Part shown: positions 45,211 to 56,211 of the stretch, piece by piece
Numbering within the stretch: the stretch's first letter is position 1
Layout: every line of letters begins with the position of its first letter
Assembly (NCBI RefSeq): GCF_037203705.1
Contig: NZ_JBBCAT010000001.1
Coordinates: 531,418-595,417 of the forward strand
Length of the DNA: 64,000 nucleotides
Direction of reading: 5' to 3'
Source: Prosthecomicrobium sp. N25
GTDB taxonomy: Bacteria; Pseudomonadota; Alphaproteobacteria; Rhizobiales; Ancalomicrobiaceae
The notes under the pieces: model-generated
Seen by the model: only the letters and a program-made list of their open reading frames with translations
What the model was told of the DNA's origin: nothing
Database searches by the model: none
Made by a program: the position numbers and the translations under genes

Positions 45211-45371
45211 GTCTGATCTCCTGCTGCCTGAGGGGTCCGGCCAGGGGGCCCTGACCCGCGCATGGGCTCATGCCGGGTCAAGCGCCAGCAGGGAGATGCG
45301 TTTCATCACGAGCGCGTGAAAGGTGGCGGTCCGCACCGGCGGTTGCCGGCACCCGTTTCCGCCCTGGACGG

Positions 45372-45629
45372 TCAGTGGCAAACCTCGCTCCAGAAGAGCT
45401 CGCCCGTCGACGTCCAGGCCCGCCGCTTGTAGCACTGCTGCACGGTCACCTGCGCGCCGACGAGGCTGCGCTTGAAGTAGACCGGCGTGGTTTCCGGGAC
45501 GACGACCACGTGCGGGGCCGGCTCGTAGATCGGCTGATAACCGCCGTAATGGGCCGGATTGGCCGCGGCCGTGCCGCCGACGGCGAGGCCCGCGGCAAGG
45601 GTGGCGGCGGCGAGGGTGCGGTTCGACAT
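45372..45629 (-). CDS. Small secreted protein
   Basis: Protein of 85 residues. A signal peptide (MSNRTLAAATLAAGLAVGGT, cut after AANA-like AAA) is followed by a mature part of about 60 residues with two cysteines (VQQCYKRRAW; SEVCH) that may form a disulfide. I do not recognise the family. It is the second small secreted gene in a row, same direction as the one at 44821, but 161 bases apart with no shared promoter evident. Confidence 0.72.
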   Translation of the reverse strand: MSNRTLAAATLAAGLAVGGTAAANPAHYGGYQPIYEPAPHVVVVPETTPVYFKRSLVGAQVTVQQCYKRRAWTSTGELFWSEVCH

Positions 45630-45756
45630 GGCTCTGCCCTTCTGTTGCGCACCCGTCGCGGGTGCCGCGTCATCGAATGGGCGGAGCTTGGCCTCGGCCG
45701 TGTGGACGGGCGCTGAGCATGACGTTCAGGAAAGATTCAGCGCCCGTGCGGCGCGA

Positions 45757-46698
45757 TCACGTCCGCGTGATCGGGTCGGGGCCCGCCCGGCGCAGGACCG
45801 CCACGAGGCCGCCGACCGGCGCCCCGCGGTCCTCTCGGAGCGTCTCCGCCGCCAGCGACAGGACGTCGAAGCCTTGGTCGGCCGCGACCGCGCGGAGATA
45901 GGCCTGGCCGTGCCCGTACCGCAGGCTGTCCTTCAGGGCGAAGTCCGCGTCCCCGCCGGCGAGCTGCTCGACAGTGAAGGCCAGTAGGCCGCCCGGCCTG
46001 AGCGCCCGGGCCGCCGCGCCGAGTACGGGCGCCAGGTCCCCGAGATAGCAGAACACGTCCGCGGCAAGGACGAGGTCCAGGCTTCCGGGTGTCAGCGCCC
46101 GGAGATCAGCGACCGCCTCTCCGACGCGGATCCCGTCGTAGAGACCCTTGGCCTCCGCCTCCGCCGCCATGGCGACCGACAGGTCGACCCCGTCCAGCCG
46201 GTCGCAGCGCTCCCGGATCGCCGCCCCCATCAAGCCCGTCCCGCAGCCGAGATCGAGCGCCGCCGCGAAGCGCCGCCCCGGCGCGGCGGCGGCGAGGGCG
46301 GACGCGACGAGGCCCGGCGCCCGGTAGCCGAGCCGTCCGGTGAGGACCTTCTCGAAGGCGGGCGCGTAGGCGTCGAAGAGCGCCCGGACATAGCCGGCCG
46401 GCGGCGCCGGCGGGGTTGTCCCGGCGAGCCGGGCGGCGTGCAGCGACGCCCCGAGGCGATCGTCCGGATCCAGCCCGGCGGCCCTCCGGAAGGCCGCGAG
46501 CGCGCCGGCTCCCGCGCCGGCCGCCTCCCGCGCCACCCCCAGGGCGAACCAGCCGGGCACCCAGCCGGGCACCAGCTCCAGCGCCTGCTCGATGAGGTCG
46601 GCCGCCGCCGCCGGGTCCCCCGCCTCGGCGAGCGCGATCGCGTAGCCGTAGCGGCGGTCGGCGATCAGGTCGCCGGAGGAGTGGAAGGTCGGGAACAT
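45757..46698 (-). CDS. TPR and SAM-dependent methyltransferase fusion
   Basis: Protein of 313 residues. Residues about 10-85 form two tetratricopeptide-like repeats (YGYAIALAEAGDPAAAADLI; LGVAREAAGAGAGALAAFRR). The class I methyltransferase domain spans about 130-290, with the SAM-binding AALDLGCGTGLMGAAI and DLVLAADVFCYLGDL. The substrate is unknown; such fusions are often annotated simply as methyltransferases. A hairpin with an 11-base stem (45706-45716 with 45737-45747) follows the stop. It is divergent from the exonuclease gene. Confidence 0.87.
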   Translation of the reverse strand: MFPTFHSSGDLIADRRYGYAIALAEAGDPAAAADLIEQALELVPGWVPGWFALGVAREAAGAGAGALAAFRRAAGLDPDDRLGASLHAARLAGTTPPAPPAGYVRALFDAYAPAFEKVLTGRLGYRAPGLVASALAAAAPGRRFAAALDLGCGTGLMGAAIRERCDRLDGVDLSVAMAAEAEAKGLYDGIRVGEAVADLRALTPGSLDLVLAADVFCYLGDLAPVLGAAARALRPGGLLAFTVEQLAGGDADFALKDSLRYGHGQAYLRAVAADQGFDVLSLAAETLREDRGAPVGGLVAVLRRAGPDPITRT

Positions 46699-46782
46699 GG
46701 CGGAGCGCTCGCGGTTCGCCCTTCCATATCCGGTCCCTGCGAGGCTGACGAGCGCCTCGCGGCATCCTACAGTCCGGCCAGG

Positions 46783-47844
46783 ATGAGCGTCGCCCCCGAT
46801 CTACTGACCCTGACCCCTGCCGGCCTCTACTGCCCGCACGGCGGATTCCATATCGACCCCGTGCGCCCGGTCGAGCGCGCGCTGATCACGCACGGCCATT
46901 CCGACCACGCGCGCTCCGGCCACGGCGGCGTCATGGCCACGCCCGAGACCCTCGGCATCATGGCCGTCCGCTACGGCGAGGACTTCGCCGGCGTGACCGA
47001 GCCCGCCGCCCTCGGCCGCCCGATCCGGGTCGGCGACATTGAGGTCTGCTTCCACCCGGCCGGCCACGTGCTCGGCTCCGCCCAGATCTCGCTGACCCGC
47101 GGCGCCTGCCGGGTCGTCGTCTCCGGCGACTACAAGCGCCAGCTCGACCCGACCTGCATTCCCTTCGAGACGGTGCCCTGCGACGTCTTCGTCACCGAGG
47201 CCACCTTCGGCCTGCCGGTCTTCTGCCATCCGGACGCCCGCGGGGAGATCGGCAAGCTGCTGGAGTCGCTGAGCCTCTTCCCCGAGCGGCCGCATCTCGT
47301 CGGCGCCTATTCGCTCGGCAAGGCGCAGCGCGTCATCGCGCTCATCCGCGAGGCGGGCTACGACGATCCCGTCTTCCTGCACGGCGCCCTCGAACGTCTC
47401 TGCCGCTTCTACGAGAGCCGCGGCATCGATCTCGGCCTGCTCGAGCCCGTCCGCGGCCTGAAGCCGAAGGAACTCGCCGGCCGGATCGTGATCTGCCCCC
47501 CCGGTTCGATGGCGGACCTCTGGTCCCGCCGCCTCGGCGACCCCGTGACCGCCTTCGCGTCGGGCTGGATGCGGGTGCGCGCCCGCGCCCGCCAGCGCGG
47601 CGTCGAGCTGCCGCTGGTCATCTCCGACCATTCCGACTGGAACGACCTGCAGGCGACCATCGAGGAGACCGGGGCCGGCGAGGTCTGGGTGACGCATGGG
47701 GCCGAGGAGGCGCTCGTCCACTGGTGCCGGACCCGCGGCCTCGACGCCCGCCCGCTGCACATGCTCGGCTACGGCGACGAGGGCGAGGCGGAGCCGGACA
47801 CGCCCGCCGCCGAGGCGCCGGCCGAGGACGGCGCGCCCTCATGA
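46783..47844 (+). CDS. Ligase-associated DNA damage response exonuclease (metallo-beta-lactamase fold)
   Basis: Protein of 353 residues of the SNM1/CPSF-like metallo-beta-lactamase group. The metal motif is THGHSDHARSGHGG near residue 37, with further ligands in FHPAGHVLGSAQ and VVSGDYKRQLDPT. The beta-CASP part includes GAYSLGKAQRVIALI and the terminal SDHSDWNDL. It overlaps the ligase gene by four bases. It works in the same repair set as the helicase at 42150. Confidence 0.9.
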   Translation: MSVAPDLLTLTPAGLYCPHGGFHIDPVRPVERALITHGHSDHARSGHGGVMATPETLGIMAVRYGEDFAGVTEPAALGRPIRVGDIEVCFHPAGHVLGSAQISLTRGACRVVVSGDYKRQLDPTCIPFETVPCDVFVTEATFGLPVFCHPDARGEIGKLLESLSLFPERPHLVGAYSLGKAQRVIALIREAGYDDPVFLHGALERLCRFYESRGIDLGLLEPVRGLKPKELAGRIVICPPGSMADLWSRRLGDPVTAFASGWMRVRARARQRGVELPLVISDHSDWNDLQATIEETGAGEVWVTHGAEEALVHWCRTRGLDARPLHMLGYGDEGEAEPDTPAAEAPAEDGAPS

Positions 47845-49484
47845 ACCGCTTCGCCCGCCTGCTCGACCGCCTGGCCTACGAACCGCGCCGCAATGCCAAG
47901 ATCGCCCTGATGGCGGACTATTTCCGCCATGTGCCGGACCCGGAGCGCGGCTGGGCGCTGGCCGCCCTGACCGGCCATCTCGGCTTCGCCGAGGCCAAGC
48001 CCGGGCTCGTGCGCGCGCTCATCGCCGAGCGGACGGACCCCGTCCTCTTCGCCCTGTCCTACGACTATGTCGGCGACCTCTCCGAGACCGTCGCGCTCAT
48101 GTGGCCCGCCCCGGCCGCCCGGCCGAACCACGTGCCGACCCTCGCCGAGGTGGTCGAGACGCTCTCCTCCACGGCGAAGCGGGAGCTGCCCCAGATCCTC
48201 GCCCGCTGGCTCGACGCGCTCGACGAGGCCGGCCGCTGGGCCTGCCTCAAGCTCATCACCGGCTCGCTCCGCGTCGGCGTCTCCGCCCGCCTCGCCAAGA
48301 CGGCGGTTGCCGAACTCGGCGGCATCGACCCCGACGACGTCGAGCACGTCTGGCCAACGCTCGAGCCGCCGTATCGGGAGCTCTTCGCCTGGGTGGAGGG
48401 GCGCGGCCCGAAGCCGGAGAGCGACGATCCTGCCCGGTTCCATAAGCCCATGCTGTCCCATGCCATCGAGGACGGCGACTTCGACAAGCTCGACCCCGCG
48501 GACTTCCTGGCCGAATGGAAATGGGACGGCATCCGCGTGCAGGCGGCCGCGGGTCGCGGGCCCTCCGGCCGGGAGCGCCGCCGGCTCTATTCCCGCACCG
48601 GCGAGGACGTCGGCGCCGCCTTTCCGGATGTCGTCGAGGCGCTCGACTTCGACGCCGCCATCGACGGCGAGCTTTTGGTCCTCATCGACGGCAAGGTCCA
48701 GAGCTTCAACGTCCTGCAGCAGCGGCTGAACCGGAAATCGGTGACCGCCCGCATGCTGGTCGATCACCCCGCCCATATCCGGGTCTACGACCTCATCGTC
48801 CACGAGGGCGAGGACCTGCGCGGGCTGCCCTTCGCGGAGCGGCGGACGCGCCTGGAATCCTTCGTGGCGCGGGCGAACAACCCGAAGCTCGACCTCTCGC
48901 CCCTGATCCCCTTCGACACCTGGGAGGCGCTGACCGAGGCCCGGGCGGATCCCGCCAAGGGCGGGGCCGGGGCGGATGCGGAAGCCGTCGAGGGCGTCAT
49001 GCTGAAGCGCGCCGACAGCCCCTACCTGCCGGGTCGCCCCAAGGGCCTCTGGTACAAGTGGAAACGCGATCCGCGCATCGTCGATGCCGTGCTGATGTAT
49101 GCCCAGCGGGGCCATGGCAAGCGCTCGTCCTTCTACTCGGACTTCACCTTCGGGGTCTGGCGCGGCCCCGAGGACGGCGGCGAACTGGTGCCGGTCGGGA
49201 AGGCCTATTTCGGCTTCACCGACGAGGAGCTGAAGGAGCTGGACCGCTTCGTGCGGAAACACACGGTCAACCGCTTCGGACCGGTCCGCGAGGTCCGCCA
49301 CGACCGCACCACGGGCCTCGTCCTGGAGGTCGCCTTCGAGGGCCTCGCCCGCTCCGGCCGCCACAAGTCCGGCCTGGCCATGCGCTTTCCCCGCATCAGC
49401 CGCATCCGCTGGGACAAGCCCCCCGCCGAGGCCGACCGCATCGAGGTCCTGGAGGCCATGCTGGCGACCGGCGCGGAAGAGTAG
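47841..49484 (+). CDS. ATP-dependent DNA ligase (ligase-associated repair set)
   Basis: Ligase of 547 residues that seals nicks with ATP. The adenylated lysine is in EWKWDGIRVQ near residue 227, and nucleotidyltransferase motifs follow (AIDGELLVL; EGVMLKRADSPYLPGR; LWYKWKRDP). An N-terminal DNA-binding domain (about 1-190) and a C-terminal OB domain complete the usual LigB/LigC-like layout. It is co-translated with the exonuclease and probably acts in repair, not replication, which needs the NAD-dependent LigA. Confidence 0.92.
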   Translation: MNRFARLLDRLAYEPRRNAKIALMADYFRHVPDPERGWALAALTGHLGFAEAKPGLVRALIAERTDPVLFALSYDYVGDLSETVALMWPAPAARPNHVPTLAEVVETLSSTAKRELPQILARWLDALDEAGRWACLKLITGSLRVGVSARLAKTAVAELGGIDPDDVEHVWPTLEPPYRELFAWVEGRGPKPESDDPARFHKPMLSHAIEDGDFDKLDPADFLAEWKWDGIRVQAAAGRGPSGRERRRLYSRTGEDVGAAFPDVVEALDFDAAIDGELLVLIDGKVQSFNVLQQRLNRKSVTARMLVDHPAHIRVYDLIVHEGEDLRGLPFAERRTRLESFVARANNPKLDLSPLIPFDTWEALTEARADPAKGGAGADAEAVEGVMLKRADSPYLPGRPKGLWYKWKRDPRIVDAVLMYAQRGHGKRSSFYSDFTFGVWRGPEDGGELVPVGKAYFGFTDEELKELDRFVRKHTVNRFGPVREVRHDRTTGLVLEVAFEGLARSGRHKSGLAMRFPRISRIRWDKPPAEADRIEVLEAMLATGAEE

Positions 49485-49602
49485 ACGGCAACGGCGGCCG
49501 CGCGGCCGATCGCCACCGATCGGTGCGCCTTTGAGTTGAATATGTCGTTGCGTCCCTCTCCCGCTGCGGGTAAGCAGAATCCCGTGGGACCGGGAGGACT
49601 CG

Positions 49603-50118
49603 ATGCGGCACGGGTGGATCTGGAAGGCGTTGCTGTGCCTGATGCTTGCCGCCGGGCCGGCCCATGCGGCGGAACTGCGCATCGTGCTGCTGGGCGCCAG
49701 CAACGAGAACGGCAAGGGCGTCTCGCCCGCTGAAGCCTACCCGGCGAAGCTCGGCGAAATGCTGAAGGCGAAGGGGATCGTCGCAGACATCTCCATCACG
49801 GCCCGCAACGGTGAGAACAGCCGCAGCCTGCTGGCCCGGGCCGACGCCTCGGTCCCGGACGGCACCCGCCTCGTCCTTATCGGCAGCGTGCGGGCCAACG
49901 ACCACCGCTCCGGCATCTCGCAAGCCGAGCACGACGCCAATCGGCGCGCCATCGCGGAAACGCTGGCGAAGCGGGGCATCCGGTCCATCGCGATGATGTA
50001 CCGGCCCCTGCCGCCCGACGGCCTGCAGCCGGACGGCATCCACCTGACCCCGAGCGGCCACGCCGCCGTGGCGGCCCGTATCCTGCCCGAGGTCGTGGCG
50101 GTGCTGCGGGGCCGGTGA
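49603..50118 (+). CDS. Secreted SGNH/GDSL-like hydrolase
   Basis: Protein of 171 residues. A signal peptide of about 22 residues (WIWKALLCLMLAAGPAHA) precedes a TesA-like esterase fold. Block I is ELRIVLLGASNENGKG, where the usual GDS reads GAS: the serine is kept and the aspartate lost. Block V DGIHLTPSGHAAVAAR keeps the catalytic Asp-His pair. It probably acts on an ester in the periplasm; the unusual block I makes activity uncertain. It stands alone between the ligase gene and the convergent DUF2171 gene. Confidence 0.8.
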   Translation: MRHGWIWKALLCLMLAAGPAHAAELRIVLLGASNENGKGVSPAEAYPAKLGEMLKAKGIVADISITARNGENSRSLLARADASVPDGTRLVLIGSVRANDHRSGISQAEHDANRRAIAETLAKRGIRSIAMMYRPLPPDGLQPDGIHLTPSGHAAVAARILPEVVAVLRGR

Positions 50119-50127
50119 CGCGGCCGT

Positions 50128-50352
50128 CTACTGCCAGCGCTTCTGGGCCTCGTCGCACGAGACCTTCAGGTGCACGTGGGCATCGATGTGGTCGATCCAG
50201 TCGCAGGGGATGAAATGGTGCTGCCCGTCCGGCGAGGAGTCGCGGGTCAGCTTGATGCGGTCCTGGCCCTCCATGTGGTCGACCAGACCGATCTGCCGGC
50301 CGTCGGACCCGATGACCGGCATGTGCTCGCGGATCATGTCCATGTTCTGCAT
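50128..50352 (-). CDS. DUF2171 domain protein
   Basis: Protein of 74 residues matching DUF2171: MIREHMPVIGSDGRQIGLVD followed by IKLTRDSSPDGQHHFIPCDW and IDHIDAHVHL. It resembles a minimal PRC-barrel-like fold; function unknown. Upstream, CGAAC (50413-50409), N17 and CGTT (50391-50388) form a near-match to the EcfG promoter with one -35 mismatch, so stress control is possible but weaker than for the 7-23 kb island. Confidence 0.82.
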   Translation of the reverse strand: MQNMDMIREHMPVIGSDGRQIGLVDHMEGQDRIKLTRDSSPDGQHHFIPCDWIDHIDAHVHLKVSCDEAQKRWQ

Positions 50353-50442
50353 TTCGCAAATCTCCCATGTTGAAGTGGTGAGGTCCGAACGTTCCGGTCC
50401 GCATCGCGGTTCGGGCGCCCGGCGCCAGTTGGAGAAAACGTG

Positions 50443-51381
50443 ATGGGAGCGCAGGAGCGGGGACGACCGCGGGGCAGGGCGGCAGGACCGGCATCGGTCG
50501 GCGTCCTGCTGGCCTTCGTCCTGGCGGGCGTGCCGTCCGCGCCCACGGCCGCCCAGGAGGAGAAGGACGCCCCCGACGCGGCGCCGGCCGGTTCCGGCAA
50601 GGCCAGCGAGACGGTCGACGAGGCGATCTGCCGGCTGATCGAGTCCGCCGCCGAGGTCCGCAAGCTGCCGGTGCCCTTCTTCACCCGCCTCATCTGGCGG
50701 GAAAGCAGCTTCCGGCTGAACGTCGTGTCCCGCGCCGGCGCGCAAGGGGTCGCGCAGTTCATGCCCGGCACCGCCCGCGAGCGCGGTCTTGCCGACCCCT
50801 TCGATCCCGAGGCGGCGATCCCCGCCTCCGCCGCGCTGCTGGCGGACCTGCGCGCCCGCTTCGGCAACCTCGGCCTCGCCGCCGCGGCCTACAACGCCGG
50901 CCCGGAGCGCGTCCGCCAGTGGCTCGCCGGCGCCTCGGGCCTGCCGATGGAGACGGTGACCTATGTCGCCCGCATCACGGGCCTGCCGGCCGAGTCCTGG
51001 GCCGAGGCCGCCCGCCAGGGTACGGCCCTGCCGGATCCGGCGCCCGAAAAGTGCCTCGTGACGCTCGCCCGCTTCCGCAAGCCGGGCGGCGAGGACTACG
51101 TGGCCGGCGGCGCGGTCGCGTCGGTGTTCGCCCCCTGGGGCGTGCAGATCGCCGGCGACTTCTCGCGCGCCAAGGCGCTCGCCGCCTTCGACCGGGTCCG
51201 CCTGCGCTATGCCGCCGTGGTCGGAGAGGTGCGCCCCATGATCATCGGGACACGCTTCCGCAGCCGCGGCACGCGCCCCTTCTACCGCATCCGCCTGCCG
51301 GCCGAGTCGCGCAAGGCCGCCGACGACCTCTGCGCGAAGCTGCGTGCCGCCCAGGGCGCCTGCATCGTACTCAAGAGCTGA
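50443..51381 (+). CDS. Lytic transglycosylase with C-terminal SPOR-like domain
   Basis: Protein of 312 residues. A signal/anchor segment (about 14-38) is followed by an SLT domain (about 55-165) with the catalytic glutamate in LIWRESSFRLN, then GAQGVAQFMPGTARERGL and AAAAYNAGPERVRQWL. The C-terminal 80 residues resemble a SPOR domain (WGVQIAGDFSRAKALAAFDR; ADDLCAKLRAAQGACIVLKS), which binds bare glycan strands at division sites. It cuts peptidoglycan in the periplasm. GGAG sits eight bases before ATG 50443; the in-frame GTG at 50440 is an alternative. Confidence 0.9.
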   Translation: MGAQERGRPRGRAAGPASVGVLLAFVLAGVPSAPTAAQEEKDAPDAAPAGSGKASETVDEAICRLIESAAEVRKLPVPFFTRLIWRESSFRLNVVSRAGAQGVAQFMPGTARERGLADPFDPEAAIPASAALLADLRARFGNLGLAAAAYNAGPERVRQWLAGASGLPMETVTYVARITGLPAESWAEAARQGTALPDPAPEKCLVTLARFRKPGGEDYVAGGAVASVFAPWGVQIAGDFSRAKALAAFDRVRLRYAAVVGEVRPMIIGTRFRSRGTRPFYRIRLPAESRKAADDLCAKLRAAQGACIVLKS

Positions 51382-51402
51382 TACGGTCGCACGAAGTCCG
51401 GC

Positions 51403-51438
51403 CGGGCTTGTCCCGGCAATCCGCTCCACGAAGACCAA
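51403..51438 (-). repeat. Partial copy of the palindromic repeat at 6891-6979
   Basis: The stretch matches the reverse complement of 6934-6970 at most positions, including the 13-base GTCCCGGCAATCC and CCACGAAGACCAA. Only one arm is present, so it is a decayed or half copy. Confidence 0.75.
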
Positions 51439-51482
51439 TCAAGGAGTTTAGACTTCAGGAGCCGGCCATGACGGCAGGCCGA

Positions 51483-52067
51483 TCAGGCGTCGAACGGCGT
51501 CCAGCCCTGCAGCACCGCCCGGGTGTCGCGGTCGAAGGCGAAGCGGTTGCCGCCGCCCGGACCCTGATCGCGGCTGCGCGAGATGGGCAGACCGGCGAGC
51601 CGGCAGAGCAGCAGCGTCCCGACCCCGCCGTGCCCGACCAGCAGCAGGTCCCGATCCGCCCCGTCCTCGACCTCCTCGGCGAGCACCGCCTCAACCGCGG
51701 CGACGATCCGCGCCTGCGCGTCCACGGCGCGCTCCCAGCCCTCGGCGCTGACCTCCGGCTCGGCGAAGAACCGGTCCGCCATGGCCTCGAACTGCGGAGG
51801 CGGCAGGTAGCCGGTCGCACTGCGGTCGTTCTCGTGCATCCCCTCGCGGATCTGCGGCCTGATCCCGAGGCGGGCCCCGAAGATGCGCGCCGTCTCGATC
51901 GCCTTCACCTCGTCGGAGGAGACGATCCGGCCGATGCCCGCCGCCCAGGGCAGCCGCGCCGCCGCGACCGCGCGGGCCTCCCCGATCGGCGAGAGCCCCC
52001 ACTTCGGCACCGGCACGTCCGGATCGATCTGCACCTGCGGATGGGTGAGGTAGTGGACGATGGCCAT
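51483..52067 (-). CDS. Histidine phosphatase family protein
   Basis: Protein of 194 residues of the phosphoglycerate-mutase-like superfamily. The N-terminal motif is diverged: YLTHPQVQIDP, where the usual RHG is THP (the histidine is kept, the arginine lost). SSDEVKAIETARIFG and the later LLLVGHGGVGTLLLCRL keep the second histidine. The loss of the first arginine may alter catalysis. Substrate unknown. The start at 52067 is chosen over the longer frame because conserved sequence begins there. The pmtA stop lies nine bases upstream, so they form an operon. Confidence 0.82.
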   Translation of the reverse strand: MAIVHYLTHPQVQIDPDVPVPKWGLSPIGEARAVAAARLPWAAGIGRIVSSDEVKAIETARIFGARLGIRPQIREGMHENDRSATGYLPPPQFEAMADRFFAEPEVSAEGWERAVDAQARIVAAVEAVLAEEVEDGADRDLLLVGHGGVGTLLLCRLAGLPISRSRDQGPGGGNRFAFDRDTRAVLQGWTPFDA

Positions 52068-52075
52068 CGCGCGCC

Positions 52076-52684
52076 TCACGCCGGCCGGCGGTAGACCCAC
52101 ACACGCGCGGGCGGCAGGTTCATGACGACCCAGTTCGTCCGCTCGAGCTCGAAGGCTCCCGCGCCGTGCGGCACGGGCGGCACCAGCGCGTAGGAGAACT
52201 GGATGAAGGGCGCGCCGGGCGCCAGCATCGCGAAGGCCTCGTCGAGCAGCCGCACCCGTTGCGGCATCGGCCGGGTGAAGAGCGGCAGGCTGGAGACCAC
52301 GGCGGAGAGCGGCTCCGGGAACGCCGCCTGGACGGCGTGCCGGGCGTTGTAGGCATCGCCGTGGATGAAGTGCACGCCCGGGAAGCGGTTGCGCAGGAGC
52401 TTGCAGAAGTCCTCGTTGTACTCGACGGAGACCACCCGGCCCGGCGCGACGCCCCGGTCGAGGATCGCCTTGGTGACCACGCCCGTGCCCGGCCCGAGCT
52501 CCAGGACGGCGCCCGTCGCGTGCGGATCGACGTAGCTCGCCATCAGCCGCGCGAGCTGAGGGCTCGACGGCGCCACCGCGCCGATCTGCAGGGGCTTTTC
52601 GACCCAGCTCCGGAGGAAGCGGATATCGTCGAGAACCCTGTGCTTGATCTCGCTCGGCGACGGACGCTTCTTGGCTTGTCCCAT
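52076..52684 (-). CDS. pmtA: Phospholipid N-methyltransferase (PmtA, Sinorhizobium type)
   Basis: SAM-dependent methyltransferase of 202 residues that methylates phosphatidylethanolamine towards phosphatidylcholine. It has the Sinorhizobium-type PmtA features: DIRFLRSWVEKPLQIGAVAP near residue 22, SAM motif VLELGPGTGVVTKAIL near 62, and a positively charged start (MGQAKKRPSPSE). It resembles rRNA adenine dimethylases, an alternative reading, but the RSWxEKPLxxGAVxPS stretch is specific to this group. Its place directly after dnaJ is seen in other Hyphomicrobiales. Confidence 0.83.
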   Translation of the reverse strand: MGQAKKRPSPSEIKHRVLDDIRFLRSWVEKPLQIGAVAPSSPQLARLMASYVDPHATGAVLELGPGTGVVTKAILDRGVAPGRVVSVEYNEDFCKLLRNRFPGVHFIHGDAYNARHAVQAAFPEPLSAVVSSLPLFTRPMPQRVRLLDEAFAMLAPGAPFIQFSYALVPPVPHGAGAFELERTNWVVMNLPPARVWVYRRPA

Positions 52685-52803
52685 GAGGGGCTCCGGGTGG
52701 GGGTGGCGGGTCGGGCGAGGGGGCAGGATAGTCGGACGTGACGTTCTACGCGGCAACCGCACGCTAGTGCGACAAGATTTCCCGATGGTGTCGCAGCCGC
52801 GCT

Positions 52804-53937
52804 TCAGCTGCCGAGATTGTCGAAGAAATCCTTAACCTTGGCGAAGAATCCGGTCGAGTCCGGATGTGTGTCGCCCGACGCCGATTTCTCGAACTCCTCC
52901 AGCAGTTCCCGCTGCCGTCGTGTGAGGTTGCGCGGCGTCTCGACCACCACCTGTATGTACATGTCGCCTTGCGCGGTCGAGCGCATGACCGGCATGCCCT
53001 TGCCCTTCAGGCGGAACTGCTTGCCGGTCTGGGTGCCGTCCGGGACCTTCACCTTGGTCTTCTCGCCCGCGAGTGTCGGCACCTCGAACTGCCCGCCGAG
53101 CGCGGCGGTCGTCATCGAGACCGGCACGCGGCAGAAGATGTCCGCCCCGTCGCGCTGGAAGAAGGCGTGCGGCTTGATGCCGATGAAGATGTAGAGGTCG
53201 CCCGCCGGCCCGCCGCGCATGCCGGCCTCGCCCTCGCCGGCCAGCCGGATGCGGGTGCCGTCCTCGATGCCCGCCGGGATGTTGACGGTCAGCGTCTTCT
53301 CGGTGGTCGTCCGCCCGGTGCCGCCGCACTTGGCGCAGGGGTCGACGATCACCTGGCCGCGGCCCTGGCAGGTCGGGCAGGTGCGCTCGATGGTGAAGAA
53401 GCCCTGCATGGCGCGCACGCGCCCCTGGCCGCCGCAGGTCTTGCAGGTCTGCGGCGAGGTGCCCGGCTTGGCGCCCGATCCCGAGCAGGTCTCGCAGGTG
53501 ATCGTGCTCGGCACGCGGATCTCGACGTGCTTGCCCTCGTAGGCCTCCTCGAGGCTGATCTCCATGTTGTAGCGCAGGTCCGCCCCGCGCTCGCGCCCGC
53601 CCCGGCCGCGCCGTTCGCCGCCGCCGAAGTCGCCCCCGAAGAAGCTCTCGAAGATGTCCGACATCGTCTGCGCGAAGTCGCCGTTGAAGCCCGGCCCGCC
53701 GGCCCCGCCGTTCTCGAAGGCGGCATGGCCGAAGCGGTCGAAGGCGGCGCGCTTCTGCGGGTCCTTGAGGACGTCGTAAGCCTCGTTGATCTCCTTGAAC
53801 TTGGCCTCGGCCTCGTGGTCGCCCGGGTTCCGGTCCGGGTGAAACTGCATGGCGAGCTTGCGGAAGGCGCTCTTCAAGTCCTTCTCGTCGGCGGTCTTGG
53901 CAACGCCGAGGACCTCGTAGTAGTCGCGCTTGGCCAT
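52804..53937 (-). CDS. dnaJ: Chaperone protein DnaJ
   Basis: Hsp40 co-chaperone of 377 residues that stimulates the DnaK ATPase. The J domain is residues 1-70 with the HPD motif in [11 protein letters not shown] Gly/Phe-rich region includes [13 protein letters not shown]. The zinc domain has four CxxCxGxG repeats ([32 protein letters not shown]), and the substrate-binding C-terminal domains follow. It is 103 bases downstream of dnaK in the same direction. Confidence 0.97.
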   Translation of the reverse strand: MAKRDYYEVLGVAKTADEKDLKSAFRKLAMQFHPDRNPGDHEAEAKFKEINEAYDVLKDPQKRAAFDRFGHAAFENGGAGGPGFNGDFAQTMSDIFESFFGGDFGGGERRGRGGRERGADLRYNMEISLEEAYEGKHVEIRVPSTITCETCSGSGAKPGTSPQTCKTCGGQGRVRAMQGFFTIERTCPTCQGRGQVIVDPCAKCGGTGRTTTEKTLTVNIPAGIEDGTRIRLAGEGEAGMRGGPAGDLYIFIGIKPHAFFQRDGADIFCRVPVSMTTAALGGQFEVPTLAGEKTKVKVPDGTQTGKQFRLKGKGMPVMRSTAQGDMYIQVVVETPRNLTRRQRELLEEFEKSASGDTHPDSTGFFAKVKDFFDNLGS

Positions 53938-54040
53938 GGTCGGGTTCGTTCCCTCGGAGGGGCAGCCTCATACGAGACTGCCCGACGCGGGGGTGATCCA
54001 CGCCGGGCAGCGTCGTGTGTGAACGGACTCTAGGCCCGGA

Positions 54041-55951
<1,911 letters not shown>

Positions 55952-56112
55952 GGGTCCCTCTCTTTCCGGCAGATCGCCCGGACCCTCACGAGAGGCGTCC
56001 TCCAGGGGGGCTCGACGGCCCCGGGCAATCCCCAATTTCAGACCTGATTCGATGGTGTCTCAGATGTGGAGGCTGGTGGCGGAAACCGCAAGGTCCCTGC
56101 CGTTCGGGCGGT

Positions 56113-56141
56113 ATATAGGAGGGCCGGAAAGGGGGTGCAAG
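56113..56141 (-). promoter_or_regulatory. RpoH (heat-shock) type promoter of dnaK
   Basis: On the minus strand: CTTGCA (56141-56136), 17-base spacer, CTATAT (56118-56113). This fits the alphaproteobacterial RpoH pattern (CTTGnn then CTATnT). Housekeeping sigma-70 could also read it. Confidence 0.6.
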
Positions 56142-56211
56142 GCTGCGCCTCACGACGCCGTGAGGCGTCCGGCCGGCCGAGGTCCGGTTGCCGGAGCCGG
56201 CCGGGACCCCG

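Noticed and set aside
50388-50413. EcfG-like site before the DUF2171 gene (CGAAC, N17, CGTT).
   Set aside because: One mismatch in the otherwise invariant -35 box and far from the stress island; mentioned only in that gene's entry.
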